A stretch of DNA of 64,000 nucleotides, taken from NCBI GenBank assembly GCA_963700395.1, contig CAVOXI010000001.1:744001-808000 (forward strand), given 5' to 3'. A program made the translations under genes and the position numbers. The DNA comes from Prado023 sp963700395. Lineage in GTDB: Bacteria > Actinomycetota > Actinomycetes > S36-B12 > CAIYMF01. Shown in pieces: positions 10,139 to 19,196 of this stretch. The notes under the pieces are model-generated. The model was given only the letters and a program-made list of their open reading frames with translations, made no database searches and was not told the DNA's origin. Position 1 is the stretch's first letter. Every line of letters starts with the position of its first letter.

Positions 10139-11830
10139 TCAGATGGGCTCGCGGTACGTGCCCCACTGCCCGCGGAGGACGTCGCACATCTCCCCGAGCG
10201 TGGCCTCGACCCGCGCGGCGTCGATGAGGACCGGGACGAGGTTCGTGTCCGTCCGGGAGGCGTCGGCCAGCGCGGCCAGGGCCTTGTCGACCGCCGCGGA
10301 GTCCCGCGCCGCGCGCCGTGCGGCCAGTTGCTCCACCTGCACCCGCTCCACCTCGTGCGAGACGCGCAGGATCTCCAGCGGGGCCTCGCTCGCGTCCGTG
10401 CTGACGTTGACGCCAACCACCCGCTTGGCCCCCTCCTCCACCGCCCGCTGATGGTCGAATGCGGCGTCGGCGATCAGGCCGGTGAACCAGCCGTTCTCGA
10501 TCCCGGCCAGCAGCCCGGAGGTCATGGGGCCGATCGGATGCGTCTCGCCGGGATGGCGCCGCTCGCCCAGCTCGCGGATCTGGTCGAAGATCGCCTCCGC
10601 CTGGGCCTCGATCCGATCGGTCAGGGCCTCGACGTACCAGCTGCCCCCGAGCGGGTCGGCGACGTTGGCGACGCCGGTCTCCTCGGCGATGACCTGCTGG
10701 GTGCGCAGGGCGATGCGGGCCGCCCTGTCGCTGGGGAGGGCGAGCACCTCGTCAAGGGCGTTGGTGTGCAGCGAGTTGGTCCCGCCGAGCACCGCGGCCA
10801 GGGCCTCGACCGCGGTGCGCACGATGTTGTTGTCCGGCTGCGGGGCAGTCAGGCTGACCCCGGCGGTCTGGGTGTGGAAGCGCAACCACTGGGCGCGCTG
10901 CGTGGTTGCGCCGTACTCGTCGCGCAGCCAGCGCGCCCAGATGCGCCGTGCCGCCCGGAACTTGGCGATCTCCTCGAAGAAGTCGATGTGGGCGTCGAAG
11001 AAGAACGACAGCCCGGGGGCGAACTCGTCGACGTCCAGCCCGCGCGACAGGCCGAGCTCGACGTACCCGAAGCCGTCGGCGAGTGTGAACGCGAGCTCCT
11101 GGGCAGCCGTGGAGCCGGCCTCACGGATGTGGTAGCCCGAGACGCTCAGGGGCTTGTACCTGGGCACGTTCGCGCCGACCCACTCCATGAGGTCGCCGAT
11201 CAGGCGCAGGTGCGGCTCGGGGCCGAAGAGCCACTCCTTCTGGGCGGTGTACTCCTTGAAGATGTCGGTCTGCAGGGTCCCATCGAGCCGGCTGATGTCC
11301 GCGCCCTGGCGCTCGGCGGCCACCACGTACATCGCGAAGATGGGCACCGCCGGGCCGGAGATGGTCATCGAGGTCGTGACGTCGGCGAGCGGGATCCCGG
11401 CGAAGAGGGCATCCATGTCCCGCGCCGAGTCGATCGCGACGCCGCAATGGCCGACCTCGCCCCGGGCGAGCGCATCATCGGAGTCCCGACCCATGAGCGT
11501 GGGCATGTCGAACGCCACCGACAGACCGCCACCCCCGGCGGCCAGGATGTCGCGGAACCGCCCGTTGGTCTGCTCGGCGTTGCCGAACCCGGCGAACTGC
11601 CGGATGGTCCACAGCCTGCCGCGGTAGCCCGTCGGGTGGAGGCCACGGGTGAACGGGAACTGGCCGGGCCAGCCGATCTGCGCCACCGGCTCGGCCCCGT
11701 CGGGCGGGCCGTACACGGGCGCGACCTCGTCCCCGGAGAGGGTGGTGAAGTCCGAGTCGCGGACCTTGCCTGACGCGACGGCGGCGTCGTAGTCCGCCTC
11801 CCAGCGCGATCGACCGTCAGAGGTGCTCAT
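10139..11830 (-). CDS. icmA: Isobutyryl-CoA mutase large subunit, IcmA type
   Basis: Adenosylcobalamin-dependent acyl-CoA mutase catalytic subunit. 563 aa, the length of Streptomyces IcmA (about 566), with no C-terminal B12-binding domain. Two substrate-pocket positions separate the family: methylmalonyl-CoA mutase has Tyr/Arg and isobutyryl-CoA mutase has Phe80/Gln198. Here F79 (TIRQFAGFGNAEQTN) and Q197 (KEYTAQKEWLF) match isobutyryl-CoA mutase, which interconverts isobutyryl- and n-butyryl-CoA. The ATG at 11830 is supported by a -10 box TAGCGT 7 nt upstream. The small B12-binding subunit IcmB is not encoded nearby. meaB lies 100 nt upstream. A 2-hydroxyisobutyryl-CoA mutase is less likely given F79. 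Confidence 0.85.
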   Translation of the reverse strand: MSTSDGRSRWEADYDAAVASGKVRDSDFTTLSGDEVAPVYGPPDGAEPVAQIGWPGQFPFTRGLHPTGYRGRLWTIRQFAGFGNAEQTNGRFRDILAAGGGGLSVAFDMPTLMGRDSDDALARGEVGHCGVAIDSARDMDALFAGIPLADVTTSMTISGPAVPIFAMYVVAAERQGADISRLDGTLQTDIFKEYTAQKEWLFGPEPHLRLIGDLMEWVGANVPRYKPLSVSGYHIREAGSTAAQELAFTLADGFGYVELGLSRGLDVDEFAPGLSFFFDAHIDFFEEIAKFRAARRIWARWLRDEYGATTQRAQWLRFHTQTAGVSLTAPQPDNNIVRTAVEALAAVLGGTNSLHTNALDEVLALPSDRAARIALRTQQVIAEETGVANVADPLGGSWYVEALTDRIEAQAEAIFDQIRELGERRHPGETHPIGPMTSGLLAGIENGWFTGLIADAAFDHQRAVEEGAKRVVGVNVSTDASEAPLEILRVSHEVERVQVEQLAARRAARDSAAVDKALAALADASRTDTNLVPVLIDAARVEATLGEMCDVLRGQWGTYREPI

Positions 11831-11837
11831 GGCGGTC

Positions 11838-11843
11838 ACGCTA
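11838..11843 (-). promoter_or_regulatory. -10 box of icmA (leaderless)
   Basis: TAGCGT on the minus strand, 7 nt before the icmA ATG; suggests icmA has its own promoter separate from thl-meaB. Confidence 0.4.
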
Positions 11844-11930
11844 CTCGTCGCCGTCACCTGGGGCGCCAGGAGGACCGGGCCGCGGGCCGCCGGCCGCGGA
11901 CTGGCAGGACGCGAAGCGCGCAACCTGCTC

Positions 11931-12893
11931 TCAGCCTGCGACCCCAGCGACGATCCGATCGGCGGCCGTGAAGGCGTCCGTGCGCCCGGCGGCGACGTCA
12001 TCGGCGAGCCCGTCCAGGGCTCCCTCGCCGCCGAGGCCCGCGAACCTGGCCCGCAGCGCCGCCAGGGCGATCGCCTGGATCTCCGAGCGGGCCCGGCTGC
12101 GACGCCGGGCAGGGCCGGTCCCCGAGGTGGCCAGCCACTGCCGATGACCGTCGATGGCCGCCACCAGCTCCGCCACGCCCTCGCCGCGCGTGGCGATCAC
12201 CTTGAGCACCGGGGGCTTCCATGCCCCAGCCTGGCCCGAGGGTCCCAGGCTGATCATGTGGCGCAGCTCGCGGGCGGTCGAGTCAGCACCGTCGCGGTCG
12301 GCCTTGTTCACCACGAAGATGTCGCCGACCTCGAGGATGCCCGCCTTCGCGGCCTGGATCCCGTCGCCCATCCCGGGGGCCAGCAGCACGATGGTCGTGT
12401 CGGCCTCGCCGGCGACCTCCACCTCCGACTGCCCCACGCCCACGGTCTCGACCAGCACGGGGTCGCACCCAGCAGCGTCCAGGACGCGGACCGCCTGCGG
12501 GGTCGAGGAGGCAAGGCCCCCGAGGTGGCCGCGGGAGGCCATCGAGCGGATGAAGACCTCCGGGTCGGTGGCGTGCTCCTGCATCCGGATCCGGTCCCCG
12601 AGCAGGGCGCCACCGGAGAAGGGCGAGGACGGGTCGACAGCCAGGACCCCGACACGACGCCCCGCCGCCCGGAACCCGGTGACCAGCGCCGAGGTGGTGG
12701 TGGACTTGCCCACCCCCGGGGAGCCGGTGAGGCCCACGACGTGGGCACTCCCCGACAGCGGGGCCAGCAATGCCATCAGCGCGCGCAACTGCCCCGCCCC
12801 GTCCTCGACGACCGTGATCAGCCGCCCGACTGAGCGCGGGTCACCGGCGAGGGCACGCTCGACCAGCTGGTCGACGTCCACGCTGCGCGTCAC
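11931..12893 (-). CDS. meaB: MeaB/ArgK-family G3E GTPase, B12-mutase chaperone
   Basis: GTPase that gates adenosylcobalamin loading and protects acyl-CoA mutases from inactivation. 320 aa, typical. P-loop G-S-P-G-V-G-K-S-T near residues 57-65, switch region VDPSSPFSGGALLGDRIRM, Walker B with VETVGVGQSEVE, and base-recognition NKAD in FVVNKADRDG. The GTG at 12893 is chosen because GGAGGGG lies 6 nt upstream; the ATG 5 nt before it runs into TGA at once. It lies between thl and icmA. It could serve IcmA, Ecm or both, as no other MeaB is in the window. Confidence 0.93.
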   Translation of the reverse strand: MTRSVDVDQLVERALAGDPRSVGRLITVVEDGAGQLRALMALLAPLSGSAHVVGLTGSPGVGKSTTTSALVTGFRAAGRRVGVLAVDPSSPFSGGALLGDRIRMQEHATDPEVFIRSMASRGHLGGLASSTPQAVRVLDAAGCDPVLVETVGVGQSEVEVAGEADTTIVLLAPGMGDGIQAAKAGILEVGDIFVVNKADRDGADSTARELRHMISLGPSGQAGAWKPPVLKVIATRGEGVAELVAAIDGHRQWLATSGTGPARRRSRARSEIQAIALAALRARFAGLGGEGALDGLADDVAAGRTDAFTAADRIVAGVAG

Positions 12894-12930
12894 GTCATAC
12901 CCCTCCTGCGACCCCCGGACCGCTGCGCCC

Positions 12931-14119
12931 TCAGGTCGTGGGGACCTTGACGATCAGCGCGTCGCCCTGGCCGCCACCGCCGCACAGGGCAGCCACCCCG
13001 ATGCCACCGCCGCGCCGCTTGAGCTCGTTGGCCAGGTGCAGCACGATCCGCGCGCCGGACATGCCGACCGGGTGACCCATGGCGATCGCCCCACCGTTGA
13101 CGTTGACCTTCTCCGGGTCCACGCCGAGCTTCTTGGTCGAGACGAGGCCAACGGCCGCGAACGCCTCGTTGAGCTCGAGCAGGTCGAGATCGGCCGGGGT
13201 GATCCCCTCCTTCTCGCACGCCTTGAGCACGGCATTGGCGGGCTGCTCCTGCAGCGAGGCGTCAGGGCCGGCGACCACGCCGTGCGCGCCGATCTCGGCC
13301 AGCCAGGTCAGGCCCAGCTCCTCGGCCTTCGCCCTGCTCATCACGACCACTGCGGCCGCGCCGTCGGAGATCTGCGACGCCGAGCCGGCCGTGATCGTGC
13401 CGTCCTTGGTGAACGCCGGGCGCAGCCGCGACAGCGAGTCGGTCGTGGTGTCGGCGCGCACGCCCTCGTCGACGCTGAACTCGATCGGGTCGCCCTTGCG
13501 CTGCGGGATCGAGACGGACACGATCTCGTCGTCGAACAGCCCGTCCTTCTGCGCCCTGGCCGCCAGCTGGTGCGAGCGGGCCGAGAAGGCATCCTGCTCC
13601 TCGCGGGTGAGGTCGTAGCGCGAGTTGAACTGCTCGGTCGACAGGCCCATCGCGAGCTGGTCGATGGCGCAGAACAGGGCGTCGTGGGCCATGGAGTCCT
13701 TCATCGTCCAGTCGCCGTACTTCACACCCTCACGGCTGCCGACCAGCACGTGCGGGGCGTTGGTCATCGACTCCATGCCGCCGGCGACGACGATGTCGAA
13801 CTCACCGGCGCGGATCAGCTGGTCGGCCAGGGCGATCGCGTCGATGCCCGACAGGCACACCTTGTTGATGGTCAGCGCGGGCACGTCCAGCGGGATGCCC
13901 GCCGGCGAGTGCGGCCTGGCGAGCGGTGATCTGACCGGCACCGGCCTGGATGACGTGGCCCATGATCACGTACTGCACCTGGTCGCCGGAGACGCCGGCC
14001 CGCTCGAGTGCACCCTTGATGGCGATGCCACCGAGCTCAGCGGCCGAGAATCCCTTCAGGGAGCCGAGCAACCGGCCCATCGGGGTGCGTGCGCCGGCGA
14101 CGATCACTGATCCGGACAT
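12931..14119 (-). CDS. Acetyl-CoA C-acetyltransferase (thiolase), one frameshift
   Basis: Thiolase (EC 2.3.1.9) that condenses two acetyl-CoA to acetoacetyl-CoA, the first step of the ethylmalonyl-CoA pathway. Frame-corrected length 395 aa. The N-terminal part (VIVAGARTPMGRLLGSLKGF) and the rest are in different frames; removing one base near 13896 joins QAALAGG to IPLDVPALTINKVCLSG. Acyl-accepting C88 is in NKVCLSG, the catalytic histidine in NGGAIAMGHPVG and the second cysteine in AALCGGGGQGD. Start ATG 14119 has AGGAGAGAG upstream. Upstream of meaB by 37 nt; likely operon thl-meaB. The break is probably a sequence error, because every motif is intact on both sides. Confidence 0.88.
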
Positions 14120-14382
14120 GGCGTGCCTCTCTCTCCTGGGACCTGGCGTGCTGATTCACGCCCCACGATATCCACGCGAGCCCACCGACGGAACACCGGC
14201 TCTGCTCGTGCATGCGTTCGAAGCGGCGTCGCCGGGCCGAGCGCCCACGTCGCTGGCGTGGTACCGCGCGCGGAGGCCGGGATCGCCCACGGCGTAGGCT
14301 GAATCCACGCAGGCGCGCCCACGTGGCCGCCCGCTCCCCGGCTACAGGCCAGGTCCCGTGCCCGACAGGAAGGCGGTCCCCC
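14120..14382. other. Divergent intergenic region between thl and the epimerase gene
   Basis: 263 bp holding the 5' sides of two divergent genes. A possible -10 box TAGGCT near 14296 faces the epimerase. No conserved palindrome like the one upstream of ccr was found here. Confidence 0.4.
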
Positions 14383-14871
14383 ATGGACGCTCCCACCCCC
14401 ACTCCCGAGATGCCCGGTTCGTCACCGGTGGCGACCCTCGGTCCGCTGGTCGAGCGGATCGACCACGTCGGGCTGGCCGTGGCCGACCTCGACGTCGCCA
14501 TCGCGTTCTACGAGCGGGCCTTCGGGCTGCACTCGGTCCATGAGGAGGTCAACGAGGAGCAGGGCGTGCGCGAGGCGATGATCGACGTCGCGGGCTCGGG
14601 ATCGTTCCTGCAGCTGCTGGCCCCCCTGCGCGAGGACTCCCCCATCGGCAAGTTCCTGGCGCGCAGCGGTGAGGGGTTGCAGCAGCTCGCCTTCCGCGTC
14701 AGCGACATCGACGTCGCCGGTGAGCGCCTGCGCGCCGCCGGGGTGCGGCTGCTCTACGACGTGCCCAAGCGCGGCACCGCCGGCTCCCGAGTCAACTTCG
14801 TGCACCCGAAGGACTGCGGCGGGGTGCTCGTCGAGCTCGTCGAGCCCGCCCGGGACGCCGCGGCGCACTGA
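14383..14871 (+). CDS. mce: Methylmalonyl/ethylmalonyl-CoA epimerase
   Basis: Small VOC-superfamily metal enzyme that interconverts the (2S) and (2R) forms of methylmalonyl-CoA, and of ethylmalonyl-CoA in organisms with crotonyl-CoA carboxylase. 162 aa with a 25-residue Pro/Thr-rich lead. Metal-binding and core motifs: IDHVGLAVADLD at about residue 27, GLQQLAFRVSDID, and VNFVHPKDCGGVLVELVEP near the end. ATG 14383 has AGGAAGG upstream, and the sequence before it is unlike the family. Next to ccr in the same direction, so a role on ethylmalonyl-CoA between Ccr and Ecm is likely. Confidence 0.9.
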   Translation: MDAPTPTPEMPGSSPVATLGPLVERIDHVGLAVADLDVAIAFYERAFGLHSVHEEVNEEQGVREAMIDVAGSGSFLQLLAPLREDSPIGKFLARSGEGLQQLAFRVSDIDVAGERLRAAGVRLLYDVPKRGTAGSRVNFVHPKDCGGVLVELVEPARDAAAH

Positions 14872-14962
14872 GGCCGCCAACCGCTGCGGATTCGCCCAAC
14901 CCATGGGCGATCCGGGCATGCCGCGCGAGCGGTGCGGGCAGGCTGCCCCGGGTGACGTCGCC

Positions 14963-14982
14963 AGGTTACCGAGCAGTAGCCT
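14963..14982 (+). promoter_or_regulatory. Shared operator/promoter element upstream of ccr
   Basis: AGGTTACCGAGCAGTAGCCT, 42 nt before the ccr start. It matches 19 of 20 bases with the site 43 nt before hbd (29502-29521) in the same orientation. The arms AGGTTAC/GTAGCCT form an inverted repeat with a 6-nt spacer, and the last six bases (TAGCCT) look like a -10 box, as expected for a repressor site over a promoter. Confidence 0.7.
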
Positions 14983-15024
14983 GAACGGGACCGGTACCCG
15001 TCCGACATCCCCTGGAGGTCCCCC

Positions 15025-16363
15025 GTGAAGCAGATCCTCGACGCGATCCTGGCCGATGCCCACCTCGAGCCGGGCTTCGCCGACATCGCCATGCCCGAGA
15101 CCTACCGCGGGGTCACCGTCCACAAGGACGAGGAGCAGATGTTCGCCGGGATGCCCAGCCGGGAGAAGGACCCCCGCAAGTCCCTGCACCTCGACGACGT
15201 GCCGGTCCCCGAGCTCGGACCAGGTGAGGCCCTGGTCGCCGTGATGGCCTCGGCGATCAACTACAACACCGTCTGGTCCTCGATCTTCGAGCCGGTGAGC
15301 ACGTTCGGCTTCCTCAGCCGGTACGGGCGCACGCATGCCCTGGCCAAGCGCCACGACCTGCCCTACCACGTGGTCGGCTCGGACCTCGCGGGCGTCGTGC
15401 TGCGCACCGGGTCCGGGCGTGAACGCCTGGAAGCCCGGCGACGAGGTCGTCGCCCACTGCCTGAGCGTCGAGCTGGAGAGCCCGGCCGGGCACAACGACA
15501 CGATGATGGATCCCGAGCAGCGGATCTGGGGGTTCGAGACCAACTTCGGTGGGCTGGCCGAGGTCGCACTGGTCAAGTCCAACCAGCTGATGCCCAAGCC
15601 GCGGCACCTGACGTGGGAGGAGGCCGCCGCACCCGGGCTGGTCAACTCCACCGCGTACCGCCAGCTGGTCTCGCGCAACGGCGCCGGGATGAAGCAGGGC
15701 GACACCGTGCTGATCTGGGGGGCGTCCGGCGGGCTGGGCTCCTACGCCACCCAGATGGCCCTCAACGGCGGCGCGACCCCCGTGTGCGTGGTCTCCAGCG
15801 ACGACAAGGCCGACATCGTCCGCAAGATGGGCGCCGAGCTGATCATCGACCGCAGGGCCGAGGACTACAGGTTCTGGAAGGACCCCCAGACCCAGGATCC
15901 CAAGGAGTGGCAGCGGTTCGGCAAGCGGATCCGCGAGCTCACCGGCGGCGAGGACGTCGACATCGTCTTCGAGCACCCGGGCCGCGAGACGTTCGGCGCC
16001 TCGGTCTACGTGACCCGCAAGGGCGGCACCATCGCCACCTGTGCCTCGACCTCGGGGTACATGCACGAGTACGACAACCGCTACTTCTGGATGAACCTCA
16101 AGCGGATCATCGGCTCGCACTTCGCCAACTACCGCGAGGCCTACGAGGCCAACCGGCTGATCGACCGCGGGCTGATCCACCCCACGCTGTCCCAGACGTT
16201 CCCCCTGGACCGGACCGGCGACGCCGCCTTCGAGGTCCACCGCAACCTGCACCAGGGCAAGGTGGGCGTGCTGTGCCTGGCCCCCGAGGAGGGCCTGGGC
16301 GTGCGCGACGAGGAGAAGCGCGCCAAGCACCTCGACGAGATCAACAGGTTCCGCGGGGTCTGA
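15025..16363 (+). CDS. ccr: Crotonyl-CoA carboxylase/reductase, one frameshift
   Basis: NADPH-dependent reductive carboxylase (EC 1.3.1.85) that turns crotonyl-CoA plus CO2 into (2S)-ethylmalonyl-CoA, the key step of the ethylmalonyl-CoA pathway. Frame-corrected length 445 aa, the family length. The four CO2-pocket residues described for Kitasatospora setae Ccr fall at the same numbers here: N81 (INYNTVW), F170 and E171 (WGFETNFGG), H365 (GSHFANYRE). The nucleotide-binding motif is WGASGGLGSYA. A surplus G at 15409-15411 (GGG for GG) shifts the frame between VVLRTG and PGVNAWKPGDE. GTG start with GGAGG at 7 nt. Confidence 0.93.
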
Positions 16364-16368
16364 CGCCG

Positions 16369-16415
16369 AGCGGGTCGGGCGCGCCGTGAGGCGCCGGTGC
16401 GTCCGACCCGCCGCT
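16369..16415 (+). terminator. Terminator-like hairpin after ccr
   Basis: AGCGGGTCGG (16369-16378) pairs with CCGACCCG..CGCT (16403-16415) with a two-base bulge, around an inner GCGCC/GGCGC stem. It starts 6 nt after the ccr stop, between convergent genes. Confidence 0.65.
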
Positions 16416-16426
16416 TCGGGTGCGTG

Positions 16427-17212
16427 TCAGAGGGTGGCCAGCCAGCCGAGGAGGGCGTGGCTGACCGCGTCCGGGTCCTCGACGGCGCTCAGGTGGCCTG
16501 CAGCCGGGATCTCGACCACGGTGGTCGCGCTGCCCCCGGATCGTGCGGCGTCGGCCATCGCTGCGGCATCGGCTGCCGGCGAGATCGTGTCCTCGGCGCC
16601 GTACAGGACCAGCACCGGCCCGCCGAAGGCCGCGATGTCCGCCAGGGAGTCGGGGCGGGCTGCCATGGCCCGCTGCGCCCATGCCACACCGGCCGCCGGC
16701 TGGGCACCGATCCAGCGGCGCACGGTCGCGACCACCTCCGGGCCGGGCCTCACGCGTGGTGGCGCCCAGCAGGTTGGGCAGCATCCCGTCGGCGATGCCC
16801 GCGGCGGTGCCGGCCGCCTCGACCGCGGCGGCGATCGTCTCGCGGTTCGCGGCCGCCTCCGGGGCGTCGGCGCCGGCCTTGGTGTCGGCCAGGACGATCG
16901 CCGACAGCCGCTGCGGGTGCCGACGCAGCAGCGCCATCGTGACGTAGCCGCCCATGGACAACCCGCCCACCACCGCCCGCTCGATGCCCAGGTCGTCGAG
17001 GAGCTCGGCGACCGCGTCGGCCATCACGTCCAGGGAGGGCGGCTGCCTGGACACGCGCGCTCCCGCCGAACCCCGGCAGGTCCGGGGTGATCACGCGGTG
17101 GCCCGCCTGCGCCAGCGCCTGCCGCTGGGCAGCCCACAGGGAGCTGTCCATCGGGAAGGCGTGCAGGAGCACGACTGGCTCGACCGGATCCGTTCTCGAC
17201 GTGATGCAGCAT
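16427..17212 (-). CDS. Alpha/beta hydrolase, three frameshifts
   Basis: Alpha/beta-hydrolase-fold protein, about 261 aa after correction, resembling 3-oxoadipate enol-lactonase-like hydrolases; substrate unknown. Frame-corrected start MLHHVENGSGEPVVLLHAF, then HRVITPDLPGFGG, nucleophile serine in GGLSMGGYVTMAL, aspartate in VLYGAEDTISP and histidine in IPAAGHLSAVE. The frame changes near 17183, 17055 and 16753; each is repaired by dropping one base. The ATG at 17212 is supported by a -10 box TAGCCT 7 nt upstream. Convergent with ccr. All catalytic residues survive, which argues for sequence errors rather than a true pseudogene. Confidence 0.75.
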
Positions 17213-17219
17213 GGCACGA

Positions 17220-17225
17220 AGGCTA
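17220..17225 (-). promoter_or_regulatory. -10 box of the alpha/beta hydrolase (leaderless)
   Basis: TAGCCT on the minus strand, 7 nt before the ATG at 17212. Confidence 0.4.
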
Positions 17226-17261
17226 GCCACTTCTCGACCGTCGGCGCGGGCCCGGGGCGGA

Positions 17262-17267
17262 TACCGT
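17262..17267 (+). promoter_or_regulatory. -10 box of the small zinc-ribbon gene (leaderless)
   Basis: TACCGT, 6 nt before the ATG at 17274; no Shine-Dalgarno. Confidence 0.4.
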
Positions 17268-17273
17268 TCTCCC

Positions 17274-17553
17274 ATGGGGCGCAGGAACCGGCGGGCGGAG
17301 GACTCGGCCCCGATGCGCCCGATCGGCTCGGTGCAGGCCTCCCAGTCCCACCCCGACGGCGAGTGGCACGTCCGCACGATCACCGGCGCGGGGGCCACGA
17401 AGGCCTACCGGTGCCCGGGCTGCGAGCAGGAGATCCGACCCGGGCGTGGCGCACATCGTGGCCTGGCGGGCCGATCGTCACGACGGTGATGAGTTCCGCC
17501 GCCACTGGCACACGCCCTGCTGGAACAACCGCGCCCGCTGGCACCCCCGGTAG
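17274..17553 (+). CDS. Small conserved actinobacterial zinc-ribbon-like protein, one frameshift
   Basis: About 92 aa after correction. It begins MGRRNRRAEDS, carries SHPDGEWHVRTITGAGATKA and YRCPGCEQEIRPG, then in the next frame VAHIVAWRADRHDGDEFRR and HWHTPCWNNRARWHPR before TAG at 17551-17553. C-P-G-C and the later H-W-H-T-P-C would supply zinc ligands. I recognise this as a small conserved protein of unknown function in high-GC actinobacteria. A surplus G in GGG at 17442-17444 causes the shift. The start is fixed by a -10 box TACCGT 6 nt upstream. Its end overlaps the convergent ligase gene. Confidence 0.7.
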
Positions 17554-19196
17554 AGGTCCGGGAGGGCGCCGACCGGCAGTGCGCTCGGCCTGCAGCCGGC
17601 GTAGCCGGCCAGCCCGAGGGCGGCGCTCCAGCGGCACGAGGGCAGCCCGCGCCTCGGCGAGCAGGACCTGCTCCGCCCGGCGATAGCGCGCATCGGCGTC
17701 CGCAGGGGAGTCCCCGACGGCGGTCAGCCCGACACGACCCTCCTCGGTCAGGCAGCTCATCATGTGGAACACGATGCCCACCTGCCGTGACTGGTCGAAG
17801 TGCAGCCGGTTGCGCGCAACGATGTCGAAGAGGTCCGCGAGCGACAGGCTCGCGAGCTCGCGGGCCTCGAGGTGGTCGGTCGCGACCAGGTGCTTCTCCT
17901 TGCCGGAAGGGGTGAGGAACAGGGCGGTGTCGGGGTCGTAGCGCCCGTCGGTCAGGAACTGGAGGGTCAGGAACGGATGCGTCGTCCCGCCCTTGCGCAG
18001 GTTGATCTCGATGGCGTAGCTCGTCCATCCCCCGGCGCCGTCACGGACGACGACGAAGTCGAGCGCGAACCGCCCGAGGACACCCTCCTCGCCAGGCGTC
18101 GACCGACGACCAGCGCGTCGTGGCTGATCACCGCGGCGTAGCCGTAGTCGGCGGGGAACCGGCAGCCGAGGTAGCTCTGGCCGCTGGGGCCGCCGAGGAG
18201 CTGGTCGTGGGTCGACAGCAGCTCGACGTCGCCGTCGGGCAGGACCCTGAGCTGGACCGAGGGACTTCGCAGCTCGACGCCGATGATCCTCTCCTCGACG
18301 ATCCCTCCGCGCTCAGCCAGCTTGCGCCAGGTACGCGCCGAGCTCGATGGTCGGCGACTCGAAGGCCATCTCCTCGACCCGCCGGACCAGTTCGGGCGCC
18401 CTTGTGACGCCCCTGGTGCGGGCAGGTCGCGCAGGTCGACCAGCGCGTTCCCCTCCCCGGACACTCCCTCGTTGAGCTTCACGAGCGCCTCACTCGCGCC
18501 CGGACGCTCGGCTCGCAGCTGCGACGAGGGCGTCAACGACATCGTCGAGGGTGGCCAGGTCCTCGAAGCCCAGGGGGTGGCGGACTCCCTCCTCGGCGAA
18601 CAGCCGACGGCATCCGGACTTGGTGCCCAGCGGGAACAACCGGGGGTCGGCCCCGTACATCGGGATTCCCAGGGCGAGGGCCAGGTCCCGCTCGCGCTCG
18701 GTGGTGTTGTAGGGGATGAGGTGGGACCGACGACGATCCGGCACGAGCGCGCCGATGTGGGCCAGCAGTCGTGGCCGAGCCAGCAGCTTGTCGGTGAGGG
18801 GCCGACTCGACGCGTCGCCCACGTCCACGAGGTCCAGGCGGGCGCGCGCATGGCTGGGGATGACGCCGGGGAGCAGCGCGAGGTAGTACTCGATCACCGT
18901 GGGCGCGATCGGCATCGAGGTGACGTAGACCATCCGGAGCCGGGGCTGGCGCAGCAGCAGGAGCAGGACGAGGAACCGCTCCTCGGAGGCCTGCATCAGG
19001 GTGGAGGCACCACGCTCACCGATGCGGTCCAGCGACACGGAGGGCACGACAACCACGGACTCCCCGACCTCGTTGAGCCCCATGATCCGCCAGACGTCGG
19101 CCATCCGCTGCTGGAGCGCGTCGAAGCGCTCCTCGCGCTCCTGCGGGACAGGGCCTCGAGGACCGCCCGATCTGGCTGCCCGGACAGTGCGTTCAT
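17380..19196 (-). CDS. PGM1-related ATP-grasp peptide-ligase-like protein, several frameshifts
   Basis: Resembles the ATP-grasp ligases related to PGM1 of pheganomycin biosynthesis, which join a carboxylate to an amine using ATP. Pieces in order after frame correction: MNALSGQPDRAVLEALS, MADVWRIMGLNEVGESVVVV, RFLVLLLLLRQPRLRMVYVT, LGTKSGCRRLFAEEGVRHPL, EALVKLNEGVSGEGNA, GIVEERIIGVELRSPSVQLR, STHDQLLGGPSGQSYLGCRF, and metal-binding EINLRKGGTTHPFLTLQFL. At least five single-base indels (near 19146, 18520, 18415, 18328, 18090). The ATG at 19196 overlaps the cyclase stop (ATGA). The C-terminus beyond about 17640 is uncertain; 17380 is the stop in the last supported frame. Substrate unknown. Confidence 0.68.

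Noticed and set aside
10139..11830. Annotation as methylmalonyl-CoA mutase.
   Set aside because: The pocket residues are Phe and Gln instead of Tyr and Arg, and there is no B12-binding domain; isobutyryl-CoA mutase fits better.
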